Shown here: positions 46,301-57,600 of the stretch, one piece after another
Numbering within the stretch: position 1 is the first letter of the stretch
Layout: each line of letters starts with the position of its first letter
Source of the DNA: Cenococcum geophilum 1.58
Lineage: Eukaryota; Ascomycota; Dothideomycetes; Gloniales; Gloniaceae
Direction of reading: 5' to 3'
Length of the DNA stretch: 64,000 nucleotides
Assembly (NCBI GenBank): GCA_001692895.1
Contig: KV748206.1
Location: 132,434-196,433, forward strand
The notes under the pieces: generated by a model
What the model was told of the DNA's origin: nothing
The model's database searches: none
Seen by the model: only the letters and a program-made list of their open reading frames with translations
Position numbers and translations under genes: made by a program

Positions 46301-48780
46301 GGATTGGTGTGACCTAAATACTCGATAAGGTCGATTAAAATAATGTTGAGCTCATCCTCTCCGCACACACTAGCGACTGTGTTAGCACCGCTGCCAGTGA
46401 AACATTGATGTAGAGAGGGATCTGGCTTGCCGTGCAGCTTGACCGTATGCCAAAATCAAAGTCTCCTGTTCTGGTAATAGGCTTCTCCTTGCGAGACTTC
46501 TGAAAAATTCCAGCGCTGCTACCCGATTCTTCCGCCTGATTACTTTTGGAACATCATTCCTTAAGAAGACTGCTAGCGCCCGTCTATACGATCGTTAGTG
46601 CATATTTCAGGAAGAAAGGCTTCGACCTACCCTGCAGCAATCCGAAGCTCTCTCAGAGAGCTACATAAAGATTGGAGGCACCATTTCCCGAGAGAAGAAT
46701 TTGCTAAATCAAGATGTTCGGCGTCGGATATGTGATTGAATATACGACGAATAGCCAGAGTGATGAGAATCCGAGGCTTTGATGTTTTAACTACTGGAGT
46801 TTCGATAAGCGCCGCTACTGATGCGATGATCTCTTTCCAGTCCTCTCCATGGTGATTGACGTTCCAATATGGTGGTATATGCTGGTCTAAGATTCGCAGA
46901 GGGTTATCACATATCTTACACGAGAGATTGTCAGGTTCGTCATGACTCCCATTGGTACCTACCAAACATTGAGAGCCAGCGCAAGCAACTCTTCCCAGTG
47001 ATTTCTCTGAGAGCAAGGCGCATCTTGCACCTTCGGAAAGCGCCACATAAGATTTTCTATTTATCGTTAGGTTCGGATCAGATGAGCAATATCGTGAATA
47101 CCTACGCTGCTACCTCATGCAAGCCAGATAAATCTGTCTTTGGGTGGCCTAGAAGCCGACTGGTCACTTCGGTGACATAATAGTCGTACAATTTGCCATT
47201 GTCATCTCGAGCTAGATCACAATGGAGTCTCTGCCTCTTCTGAGGTCTATCCTGATCCGGTAGATTATTCTGCTGGAAAATTTTGAGCATCTTTGAGGCA
47301 GCCAACTCCAGCTCTTCATTACCGAAAATCTTTGACTCTTCTGAGCAAAGAGAATTTCGCAAGATCTTCACCTCTTCAGGCCAATCATCTGGACCAGTCC
47401 ATAGACAAACAGCAAGCTAAATATATTTAGTAAATTTACCTGCCCAACAGGCATTTTTCTACTTACCTGTAGCTTTTTTTCTAGGCTGTTGATCCAAGTC
47501 GGACTGCGGCATATTCGAATGATAGTTGGCAGAAGGTTCTCTTTGACAAGAGCCCCGAGGTCCTCCACAGGAGCGTCTTGTAGTGAATTATGATCGGCTG
47601 GTAGCTGTAGAAGCGATTGAATGTGCATCAAGGACCATGCTAACTTGTTCTGGGCGGACTGGCACAGTGAGGATAAGCAACATGATAGGAGAAGGTCAGA
47701 TAGGCCCTGCGATAGAGTAACTGCAGCACTCTGTGATGGAATGAAAGAGCGGTTGGACTTGGAAGTCTGGATGCAGACAGCAGCCAATGTCCGAATATAT
47801 GCAAGCTCAATATTCTCATAGCACGGAAGTCGCTGGTTTTGCTTTTTCAATCGCTTGAAGCACCGCCATAGAACTGAACAATTGTCTATCGCCCGTCTAA
47901 GATTGTTCTCAAAAGATAAATTGGGTAAACCCCGCTTTATAAATTTCCCCGAGGTCCCTACGACGATTTCAATGAGACTGAAAGCAATGCAAATAGCTTG
48001 GGTAGGCAAGGAAACGATAGTTTGAGAGCCCTGCGGAAGTGCAACTAGTTGTTGGCTTTCTGGCCAAACATTAGAAATGCCATTAGATGGAGGCAGAGCA
48101 ACTTTGAAGTTCGAGCAGGACAATTGGAAAGTGGTTGTAGCATCAAGCCCACTTAAGATGCCTAGAAATATTGTTAATATATCTAGGTAGAGTCGAAGCA
48201 AAAGATCCCATGACATACCATCAATACAGGACTGGTAAAGCTGAATCAGCAAGACAGCATACTGCCATAAATCCGAGGTGCGCTGAAGAATCTGGACACA
48301 GCTCAAGAGCAGATCTTGCAGATTTTCTTGGATTGCATCAAAATTTCGATAACCCATCAAAGTAAGAAGCTTAGGAAGAAGCCAAAGAAATAGTTTTGGC
48401 CGAGTAATGCCATTACCCTCGTCAATTTTAGTGTTTAATAGTAACTCCGGCCTGCGCTGGATCGTAAGTTTGATGACAGAGATACTATCGATGGCCTGGG
48501 GGATGAGTAAATCTTGAGCAAAGGGGTTTTCCTGGAGTAGAACATCCAGTCCGGCCTCAGCAACTACATAGATGAGCTGTGCATTAACCTGGGAGTTTGG
48601 CTCATCAATACTGGGATCGCTCAAATACTCGTGCAATAGCTGCCCGAAAGCTGCCTTGGTCCCAGGCTCCTTCTGAGCGTTGGCATTTGAATGATTGTTG
48701 ACAATTTGAGCGGCGATAGTGGATGGGGGGACACCTCCATTGGCTAGAGGGATGGTGGACTCCCCGCCTCTGCGGGCCAT
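40362..48780 (-). CDS. MEC1: ATR-type checkpoint kinase (MEC1/Rad3/UvsB orthologue)
   Basis: Seventeen predicted exons on the minus strand: 48780-47467, 47416-47106, 47056-46631, 46583-46431, 46369-46273, 46227-45745, 45698-45447, 45396-44161, 44110-43579, 43527-43038, 42985-42049, 41999-41711, 41666-41469, 41404-41280, 41215-41133, 41078-40956, 40848-40362. They encode 2511 residues, close to the usual size. A helical repeat solenoid, the UME-like and FAT regions ([16 protein letters not shown]-like block near 42840) and the PI3K-like kinase domain are recognisable. The catalytic loop [10 protein letters not shown] and the HVDFN metal motif lie at about 2352-2373, and the FATC tail ends MYIGWCAFF. 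It senses RPA-coated single-stranded DNA and starts the replication/damage checkpoint. Intron 4 appears to be GC-AG. The exon 10/11 junction has an alternative 43-bp form (GTATAA donor). Confidence 0.93.
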
Positions 48781-49269
48781 ATTTGCTGTTTTAACGGCTT
48801 AACCATGCCATGGCGAATTGCAAGCCCCGGATAATCAATTCCGATGTGAAGTAATGCAATTTTCAAACAGTTTGAGAAATTTTCATGCCTTCAGCTTCAA
48901 AAATGCGGTAGGCTACAACAAACTTATGTCGGGGGTTTACTCTGTAGTGTAGGATCTGTAGTATCTACCAAACAGTTTCTTTTTCGTGGTGATGAAGGCC
49001 TTTGAATGATCCTTGAACGATTGTAGTGTGGGAACTCCTAGGTTTGGGTGGCGTTGACAGTGTGTATGAGAAGCGCGCGTTCAAAGAACACGCGTGGGGT
49101 TGTGACTTCTCGAGGTCGCCAAGACATCTAATTGCCCGCATCTCACCACCGAGAGGGCGACAGAGCCATCTTTGTACACACCCGCCAAGGGCGCCGCATT
49201 TCTCCCCTTTTGAACCTCACAATTGAGTTCTGTGAGATTTATATACCAATTATCCGGGCCTTGTCCAAG
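48781..49269. promoter_or_regulatory. bidirectional promoter region, ATR kinase / COX16
   Basis: 489 bp between divergent start codons. A hexamer ACGCGT with flanking CACGCG lies at 49088-49095; it matches the MluI-cell-cycle-box sequence seen at S-phase genes, though one occurrence could be chance. Confidence 0.45.
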
Positions 49270-49695
49270 ATGCCGGGTCCAACTTTCCAATCCAAATCGT
49301 TCACCAAATCCTCCGCAACGAATGCGAATAGCTTCGCAGCCCGCTACCGCGGCTCCCTCAACAAGCATCCTTTCCTGTTATTTGGGTTACCCTTTATCAC
49401 TACAATGGTCGCCGGTAGTTTCTTCCTCACACCCGCTACGGCTCTCCGTTACGAACGACACGATCGCAAGGTTAAGCAGATATCTAGAGAGGAGGCAATG
49501 GGACTTGGAAAGGACAGAAGAAAGATAGACATGAGGGAAGAATATTACGTGAGTGCGCCGAGATGTAATGTATGGATGGCTTTGACCGAGTGGACTCTAA
49601 TTTTCTTTTCCCAGAGACTTGCAACGAAGGATATTGACGACTGGGAACAAAAGCGGGTGAAACGGCTACCCGGAGAACACGAGGGCATATTGTAG
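49270..49695 (+). CDS. COX16: cytochrome c oxidase assembly protein COX16
   Basis: Predicted exons are 49270-49548 and 49615-49695, encoding 119 residues. The 66-bp intron (GTGAGT to TTTCCCAG) is in phase 0. COX16 is an inner-membrane protein that helps build complex IV, joining the Cox1 and Cox2 modules. The sequence shows a short N-terminal region, one transmembrane helix at about 34-54 (PFLLFGLPFITTMVAGSFFLT), and directly after it the family block RYERHDRKVKQI. Splicing joins REEYYRLATKDIDDWEQKRV, the conserved C-terminal block. Length is normal. I start at 49270 because the longer upstream frame has no ATG. Confidence 0.92.
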   Translation: MPGPTFQSKSFTKSSATNANSFAARYRGSLNKHPFLLFGLPFITTMVAGSFFLTPATALRYERHDRKVKQISREEAMGLGKDRRKIDMREEYYVSAPRCNVWMALTEWTLIFFSQRLATKDIDDWEQKRVKRLPGEHEGIL

Positions 49696-50206
49696 GGGTA
49701 AAACAGGTGCAAAGCATTGCATTGGGCGCGGGGCTAGCAAGGGATGGAGGATGGGACTTGTATGGCGCTTATTGGTTGCACTCAAACAATTTTATTCTCT
49801 GCTTCTCTTAATGCCCTGTTCAATTCATATTGGAATCTCCACTATACCAGCGTTGGCACACTCCAGTGATCAGTCGGAAGCATCTAAATCTATAGCTATG
49901 GGAATGTGTAAGTTGCAGCGTTCCGCTTTCCTAGTTTTGTTTCATCGTGGATGAATTTTGTTAGTATGAAAATCGTGGCAAAGTCTCCCAGCGAAAAAAC
50001 ATGTAATATCAATGTAAGAATTCAACTCTCTAACGTATGTAGTTTGGATATCTGGGTCTACTTCCCTCATTTTGGCCTAGGTGGTAATTTACCGTCAATA
50101 TTTTCTCACTGCATCAAAGTTTTCGGATTGCCTAGGTCGAGTGGTAATATCTCGGTCTTCAACTCTCTTGTCTTTTTTTGCTTTGGTTCAGGTGCTATAA
50201 ATCAAA
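49696..50206. other. convergent 3' region, COX16 / TAD2
   Basis: 510 bp between the stops of two convergent genes. Only short non-conserved frames. I see nothing else in it. Confidence 0.45.
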
Positions 50207-50947
50207 TTAGTTATCAAAGGTTGTGTGGGGAATGAGGTGATTGGGCTTGCCTTTTTCATTCTCCTGAACGTAAAACTTCCTCAGCAGTATAATAGCTTCT
50301 TCTCTGTATATACCCCCAACGACTGGGTATGGCTTGTCTACACTGAGGCTGTGACTGATTAGAACATTACTAAATAAAACAGCAAAGAATAACTTACTCC
50401 TCATGTACTGTAAGTACGCCGCCTGTGCCTCCAAACCGCTCATTCCAGCATCCAAAGTACACAGCCCTGATTCCATATTGCCGCAGGGCCGAAGCACACA
50501 TTACGCATGGCTCAACGGTAACGTAAAGGTCAGTTTCATTTAGCACGCTTATAGGGTGCTCAGCCAGGATTTGAGCTAAGGCGATGAACTCGGCATGACG
50601 CGTGCCCTAAAAATTATCAGATCAACGACATATTCGGTAGCCAGTTCACAAAGACGGACCGCAACAGTGAACAACGACCAATTCAGTAGTCAGTTCACAG
50701 AGTTGGACAGTTTGATAGGAACATCATACATTCAAAGACTTATTCGTGTCGTTCATTCCCCTACCAATGATCTCTCCGTCTTTGACGAAAACACACCCTA
50801 CCGGAGTCTCATCGCTGGCAAGGGCTAACTCTGCCTAATCATGCATCAAATCTGTACTCTCTGCTAAACAAATTACCATAGAAGGATTACCATTTTGATC
50901 GCTTCGCGCATGAAGCGCTCATGATGTTTCTTTTCTTGGCCGTTCAT
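50207..50947 (-). CDS. TAD2: tRNA-specific adenosine deaminase subunit TAD2
   Basis: Predicted exons on the minus strand are 50947-50891, 50834-50730, 50606-50398 and 50342-50207, encoding 168 residues; introns are 56, 123 and 55 bp. TAD2 is the catalytic half of the Tad2/Tad3 heterodimer that converts adenosine 34 to inosine in tRNA anticodons. The deaminase signature is complete: His58-Ala-Glu60 (zinc ligand and proton shuttle) and Pro87-Cys88-x2-Cys91. Upstream, TPVGCVFVKDGEIIGRGMN forms the first strands. The C-terminal block PYPVVGGIYREEAIILLRKF is specific for TAD2/ADAT2 rather than free-nucleoside deaminases. Each splice junction keeps these blocks continuous. Confidence 0.93.
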
Positions 50948-51511
50948 AGCTGCAAAATGGAAATCGGATCTACATTCGCTTGGCAAAGGGTTGAGTCTTC
51001 AGTTCGACCACGAAATCTTTTCTAGAACCAGTCAGAACAAGTTGAAAACTGCAGCTGATTCATATCCGTAACGTGACATGCAGTATATCCATCAGAATTT
51101 GGTTGACGAAAAGAGCGAGTTTCACCCAAAAATAAGTTGATGATGGTGATGATAGTGGCTCCTACCACTGACGACCGGACCCTTGATTTCACCAACCGAC
51201 TACGGCAAGAGCCGCGAGTGTGAGACGTGGACTTTCGTATGCTCATCGAGGCAACAAGAATTCATTGAACTGCATCGCCACAATCTCCAGCATAGAAATA
51301 CTCATCAGCCTCTTCAACCACTTGTTATTGTGGCCTGAAATCCAACGCCATCCCACCACCGACACATCCGCCCAGCAGCGCAGAGGAACTGCCATCAACA
51401 AAGTTGGCTGAAGGTCAATAACAGCTCAAACATTGCTCAAACACCGCTCAACTGCCACCTGTACACCCGATCCAGCTGTAGAATCGCTGTGCAGCAGTAC
51501 CAGAAGACATA
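50948..51511. promoter_or_regulatory. bidirectional promoter region, TAD2 / TVP18
   Basis: 564 bp between divergent start codons, with no gene-like frame. It shows no distinctive motif that I can defend. Confidence 0.45.
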
Positions 51512-52327
51512 ATGACGCTTGCTGAGGAGTTCAGATCACGAAATTTCAGTAGGTAACTTTGCGGCTTAGGGCTGAGAACTGCCGCTGACCTTATCAACTT
51601 CAGGTATATATGGACAATGGTCAGTAACAACCTCACCTTCTTTCCCATTTCGGTCCTACAAAAGAATTGCAAATTGTCTCTCGGATTGGAAATGCGCTGA
51701 ATATGCGAAAATTCTACTCCGTTGCTATTAGTAACGGCATAGAGAATGTGCGGGACAAGATGTCGGATCAGCTCATGGTGGAAATTCCGGGTCCACAAAC
51801 ATGCTCTAAAGCCAACTCTGAACACACAGACAACTTACGGGAATGGTCGTGATGATGTTCTGACTTTGTTTCAGGACCGGAGTCCTCTGCATAATTCTAT
51901 GCTTCGCTCTCGGAATCGCCAATATCTTCCATCTTCACTGGATCATCCTATTCAGTGTGATATGTTTGTGAGTGTCCATGATCCAAACCTGAGTATTTAC
52001 CGGGGAAGAAGCTGAATAAATACCAGAGTGTGCTCTTTCATCCTCATCTTCGTTGAAATTCCGCTGCTCCTCCGCATCTGCCCGACGTCATCCTCGTTCG
52101 ATGCCTTTATTCGCAGATTCGAAACCAACTACATGCGCGCGGCTATCTACTTCGTTATGGCCTTGATACAGTTCCTAGGCATCATTGTAGCCCGAACAAG
52201 TCTCATCGCTGCAGCCATCGTCCTCTTCATTGCCTCAATTTTCTATGCGCTTGCCGGTATCAAGGGACAAAGCTTCGTGGGTAGCAAGACACTGGGTGGA
52301 CGAGGAGTTGCGCAGATGATCGTTTGA
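51512..52327 (+). CDS. TVP18: Golgi membrane protein TVP18
   Basis: Predicted exons are 51512-51548, 51604-51619, 51875-51967 and 52027-52327, encoding 148 residues; introns are 55, 255 and 59 bp. The spliced product opens MTLAEEFRSRNFS, then IYGQWTGVLCI, and FALGIANIF, followed by ILIFVEIPLLLRICPTSS and ends FVGSKTLGGRGVAQMIV. Every block matches TVP18, a four-helix protein of late Golgi (Tlg2-containing) vesicles with an inferred role in membrane trafficking. The second exon is only 16 nt but is needed to make IYGQW; both its splice sites are canonical (CAG before, GTCAGT after). The 255-bp third-position intron is long for this window. Confidence 0.92.
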
Positions 52328-53851
52328 GACTGCCCTCGAGTTTTTCGCTCAACGTTGATGAAGAGCAGGAAAGAGCGGGGAGGTCTACAACTCAGGCATA
52401 AATGTCTCTACTGGGCCTAAGTTGAAGGGCAGGAGTGCTAGCCGCTGTACTTGGCTTGAGCATATTTGGAGTGTGACAAACCAGTTTTTGCACCGTCTTT
52501 TGAAGGGAATATTTTTTGGTGGGCTTTACTTCTCGGGAAAGCTATTTCACTGTATCATCAGCTGGGCGTTATCCGGATTACGGTCTCCGCAATGTTCAAA
52601 AGCAGTCGTAAGGAGGACATGATATCTCGATAGGTCAGGAATGTCGATTAATTCGATCCAACGTCATCATCTCACGCGATGCCCTTATTGCTCAAGCAAT
52701 ACGGGTATTGTATATGTAATAGAATTCTACATAAAAGGCCGTTTTTGAGCCTGAAATACGGGTCAGAGCCGGATTGCTTGCGTGAAGGGCTAAGTGATTT
52801 GCTAAAGCCTAGAGAGAGCAAGGGACCCTCTGCGGAAAAGCTAGGGTAGAGATGAAGACGGGAGAAGGGAATTCACGCATGGTCAAAGGTTTCCTCAACC
52901 TGGTATGGTTAGGGCGAAAGCGCATGTTCGTTCAGCAGGAAGCATCGCGATGGGACTGGCTGGCTCCTGCGTCAAAGGACCTTGTTCAGGAACCACTTGA
53001 TCCGTCACGGGATGTATGGCGCGGGGAAGTGGCGTAGGCCGGCTCAGCAGCGAGCCAGGTGCATCGCAGAAGTTTTCAATATCGCGGTGATTTCGTGCTC
53101 GGCAAGGGCGAGGCAGAAGGCATCGTGCAGCAAAGTCGCTGCGTGGTCTTCCTCTAGAGGCAGTTCCGACAGCGTCATGAGAGAATTACGGCGACCATGG
53201 GCGATTTCCGTTGCATTCAGGTTTCCCTCCGGCGCCTTTCGCACTGGCCCAGCAGCCAACAGCGGCCAAGTTTGCGCCATCGATCGTTTCGGACATCCTG
53301 GCCAAGCAATGCAAAGCGTTACAGTGGGCCCAGCACATCATTGAAAACCATGACACAGCTCGACTGATCTAATACACCTGCACCACAACGACATATAACA
53401 CCCGCGAACACCTCCAGTTTGAGCCCTATATCACTACACCACCGCCCACAATCTTCAAACTCCCCCGTAACATTCACTACCCCAAGAATTGGTGAGTGCA
53501 TTCTGCCGCGTCGACACAGCCCGTCAGCTTCATCTTGCGGTCAAGCCCAGCTGCTGTGATTGGTCCGTGTAGCTTTGCCCCCAAGGTGGAGCTTCCTGCA
53601 TAACAGTTGACGTCCTGCAGCTGGGAAACGCTTCCAAACACATTCCAGAGCTGCGTTTATTCCCCCTCCACTCCCCGCTACACTATTCGCCCGATCGCTC
53701 TGTTGCATCAGGGCCCTGGCTTATCTCACCTGAGCTACTTAAAGGCTTTTCAAGGCTTTGACCGGCTGAAGCTGACTCTTTCTGTCCGACTTTAGTTATC
53801 TAATCTACAATTCCTTGATTTCGATAAATTACTGCACACATACTGCACACA
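52328..53851. other. intergenic, 1.5 kb
   Basis: Lies between TVP18 and AIM21, which run in the same direction. No frame with family resemblance. The AIM21 promoter presumably occupies the right part. Confidence 0.45.
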
Positions 53852-56800
53852 ATGGCTGCTCCAACTATACCTCCGAGACCTGCTCGTACTCAAAATCTTC
53901 CAACGAGCTCCGCGAACATGGACATCCCCAAGATTCCTCCGCGCCCGAAACGTAGCATGGAGCGCTCAGTCTCACCCAACCGCGACTCCTTCGCTCGATC
54001 GCCTTTAAACGATCCCTCATTTCTGCACAATGGCTTCCATCACCAGAAAGAGGACTTCCTAGGTTCCAACCTTCCTCAACGCCCTCCCAGCGTTAGTCTG
54101 CCATCCATTGGCCAGGAGGGCAGCGAGTACGCAAATCTGCAGGACTTCAGCGACGAGAGCTCCCCGAAACAAACCAAGAATGTGGCCGGTGATCTGCCGC
54201 TCTACGCTCCAACAGCTTCAGTGCCAATCTCCACAGCAAAAAGCAGGATCGCTACTGTAACATGTACCGATTCTTCTCAAGCTGCTGCTGCTGGCATTGG
54301 GAAGCTGTTGGTTGATGCCGATGAGAAAGCAGGCACCGCCAGTTCCGCGAGATCGGGATCCTCGGCCGGCACCCACACCCGACCCCAATCCATATACAAA
54401 GATGACGAGGAGCATGGAATTCCCGAGATTGGTGTTCGGGTCCCAATGTATCCCAATGCTGGTGACGTCCAGGCTCCGACGCCCTCGCCAATGACTCAAG
54501 CACCCTCCACTGGAGTAGGTTTCTTCAATAATGGAAGTCAGACATCTGTACGTCACCATGGACGTACCAAGAGTGGTCGGGAAATTTTCCACGGACCTCC
54601 TGGCAGCTACGGCATGCATGGTCATGGAGTCGGCCCTCGTAACGAATTCCAGAAGACATGGTACGAGAAACACCCCGACGACTTCGCGAGGGAAAAACAA
54701 GGAGAATACGGACGTGCAGTTCACGAAAATCGAAAGGATTATCATTGGGTTGGAGATGACCTCAGCAAGCTAGTCCACGAATCAGCTAGCAGAGGCATTG
54801 GAATGGGTACGCTGTTGATGGCGAGTCCGCCAATCTTTGGCTAAACTAACCAAATCATTTAGGTACCTCGCGCGAGGCAATTGGCACGCCTGATGAAAAT
54901 ATTGGTTATATGGCGTCTGAGGAGTATGCGTCTCGCATGGCATCCCCGCGCCCTTCATCCGCGCGTCCTCCTTCGATTCATGCGAAAGACCGAACGAGCA
55001 GCGCTGATGGTGAGGGTACTCCTAAAGTCGCTGCCTCAGAACATGCAGTAGAAAGTGAAGCGGAGGACGACGTCATTCACATTGACCCCCCATCTCATCG
55101 TGTTAGCAAGATTGGTGGCGGTGGCTACGACCCACCAAAGGAAGACCTCGGCCCAGAGGGCGGAAACACTGAAGAAGAGGGAGGTTGGGTCACCGAGCGC
55201 GGCTATGGCGCACCCATCCTCGCTTCGGATGAGATGGCAAAACACCCAGAAGCGGAGTATATGCAGCCCGCCGTCTCGCCCGAGCTTGAACGTAGGGGTA
55301 GTGGTGAATACACTCTCAACGACTCCGAGGGCCTCCCAGCCTACATCGCTGGCCGCAAGAGCGTCAGCAGAGGCTCAAGTAGGGCTAATAGTATTCACGG
55401 TGGTACTCCATCCCTATCGAGATTCGCTAGCTCCGATGACAATGACCGAATCGGCACCCCTCTCGACAACGTCAAGGAATATGAGCCTCTTTTCCCAGAA
55501 GACGAAGAGGAACACGAGAAACACGAACGTCCTCTGACAGCAGCGGACAAACTGAAGCGTCCAGACCTAGCCCGTCACCACTTCCCTAGCCAAGACGTGT
55601 GGGAAGATACCCCCAGCAGCCTGCAACTGCAGACAACTGTCGAATCGCCACAGGCACCCGAAGAACCGCGCACGCCCAAAGACCAGGGCTCGGCGCAGGC
55701 CTTCGAGAACCCGAAAGCGGAAGCGCAGCGCAAGCAAGAAAAAGCCGACGACGCCAAAACCAGCTTCCTTCCAGAACCCCCAAAACGCTTCGCCAAGCCG
55801 CACCCCAACCCCGACGTCGCCGACGACGTCACCTCCACGCGTCGGCCCGNCATGGCGCACCGCTTCCCAAGCCACGACATCTGGGAAGACACAGCCGAGT
55901 CGCTGCAGCTCGTCACGACAGTCAGCGGGCCACAGACGGACGAGACCGCCGCCTTCGCCGACGACGCCTCGCCCATCGCCGCAGGGGCAGCCGCAGGAGC
56001 AGCAGCAGCAAGCAAGCCCACGATCCTCGCGCGCCCCGCGCGGCCCGCGGCCGCGACGAAAGACGTCTCGCCCACGGAGAAAAAACTCCCCGTCATCCCG
56101 GTCCGTCCCAAACCGGCCATCCCCGCCCGTCCCACCCGCCCCCTCGCCAAGTCCCCCTCCAACGACAAAGAATCCTCCGCCTCCGCCCCGCCCAGTACCA
56201 CCACCTCGGACGGCGCGAGCGATATATCTGCCAAGTCTAAACCTAGCATCCCTGCCCGCCCGACTATTGGCGGTGCGGGTGGTGGCAAGCTCGCAGCGCT
56301 GAAGGCTGGCTTCATGAGCGATCTGAACTCGCGGCTGCAGCTGGGGCCGCAGGTTCCCAAGGCGCAGGAGCCGGTGCGGGAAGTCGAGGCTGAGCCGGTC
56401 GAGCGCGCACCGTTGGCGGATGCGAGGAGGGGCCGCGCGAAGGGACCGCAGAGGCGGAAGCCTGCTGCTGGTGGTGCTGGTGCTGGAGAGAACGAGGGAG
56501 ATGCGGAGGGGAAGAAGGGGGTCGAGCTGTCGTTCGTGGCGCCGTGCACGCTGTGGGAGATCCAGGAAGGGGGTGCAATAGACGTACCCGCTGCGGAGAT
56601 GGCGAAGGTGCTGCGGGAGGTGGTTGGGGGGGTTGATTTGCCGCGGTCGTCCGCCGAGCCCATTGCTGCTGCTGCTTCGACCAAAGAGGCGGAAGCTGAG
56701 CCCGAGCCAGCTTTGTCGGGGCCATCGTCGACTTCTACGGCGGCGGTGCAGACGGAGCAGCAGGACGTTGTGGTTGAGAATACGGACAGGAGTATGGAGA

Positions 56801-56982
56801 AGATGACGGCGTTTCTAGGCGCGTGCGCCCCGGAGGAGGGGACCGTGGCTGTGAAGGATGGGGTTGAGCATCTTGGCGCGGCAGACACGACGAGGGCGAA
56901 GGGGATTGAGACGGCCAGTGATGGCGGCGTGAGGGCGTCCGAGGAGACGAAGGAGGAGGCTTCCGCCGCTGCGGCGGAGTAG
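53852..56982 (+). CDS. AIM21: AIM21-like actin-patch regulator
   Basis: Predicted exons are 53852-54806 and 54863-56982, encoding 1024 residues. The 56-bp intron (GTACGC donor, CTAAC branch, TTTAG acceptor) splits a Gly codon. The N terminus carries two proline motifs (PTIPPRPAR, PKIPPRPKR) followed by SVSPNRDSFARSPLND, the recognisable start of fungal AIM21 proteins. In yeast Aim21 works with Tda2 and capping protein at actin patches during endocytosis. The rest is charged and largely disordered. Two copies of a block FPSxDxWEDTxxSLQLxTTV lie in exon 2 (near 55582-55638 and 55864-55920), and several IPARP motifs (56040-56265) follow. One ambiguous base (55850) leaves one codon unreadable. 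The 3' third is GC-rich. Confidence 0.88.
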
Positions 56983-57600
56983 AACGACGTGGCTTGGTGT
57001 GGTGTGGAGTGGATGCGCTCAAGGGGGATAGGTCTCCGAGGGGGTTGATCGATGGGGAGATTGGGGAGAGCATGGGATCGGGGGTTTTTAGTTGGCTTTT
57101 AATGAACCTCACCTTTAGATTTCTGGCTTATGTGTTTTAATTCTACTTTTTTTTAGTGATGGGGTTTCACTGTGGGGCTAGGGGAGATGGGAAGGGAGGC
57201 TTCTTCTTTTACTTTTGGTTATTATGACTCCGAAAAGAGTAACGGGGATAGGGCTGGAGATTGCATATTTGGGACTTCTTGAGCTAGAATGACCGACACG
57301 AGATCAATTCAGTTTGACTGGTAGTCCGGGGGCGCGAGCGTCTAGGCTACTGGCTGTGTTCTTTGTGAAATAGGAGTGTATAACAATGAATACACTATGG
57401 TATTGCTACTGGGAAGCCCACGCTAGAAATATTAATGTACTCCGCCCAACCCGCTCCCAATGCCCAAACGCCAGAGGAAAAATCGAAGGCCAGGCGATCT
57501 TTCCACACCAAAACCCTGATCCAACAAAACAAAAGCGCCACGGGATTACCCTTAGATGGTGAAAAGAAATGCAGAATTTTATCAGTCGTGACGGGAAGGA
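56983..57600. other. convergent 3' region, AIM21 / homeobox gene
   Basis: About 620 bp between convergent stops. G/T-rich in its first half. No supported gene. Confidence 0.45.

Noticed and set aside
55575-56888. A 437-codon open frame antisense to AIM21
   Set aside because: It mirrors a GC-rich, Pro/Ala/Ser-rich coding region where stop codons are rare in all frames; the AIM21 sense frame has family motifs and this one has none.
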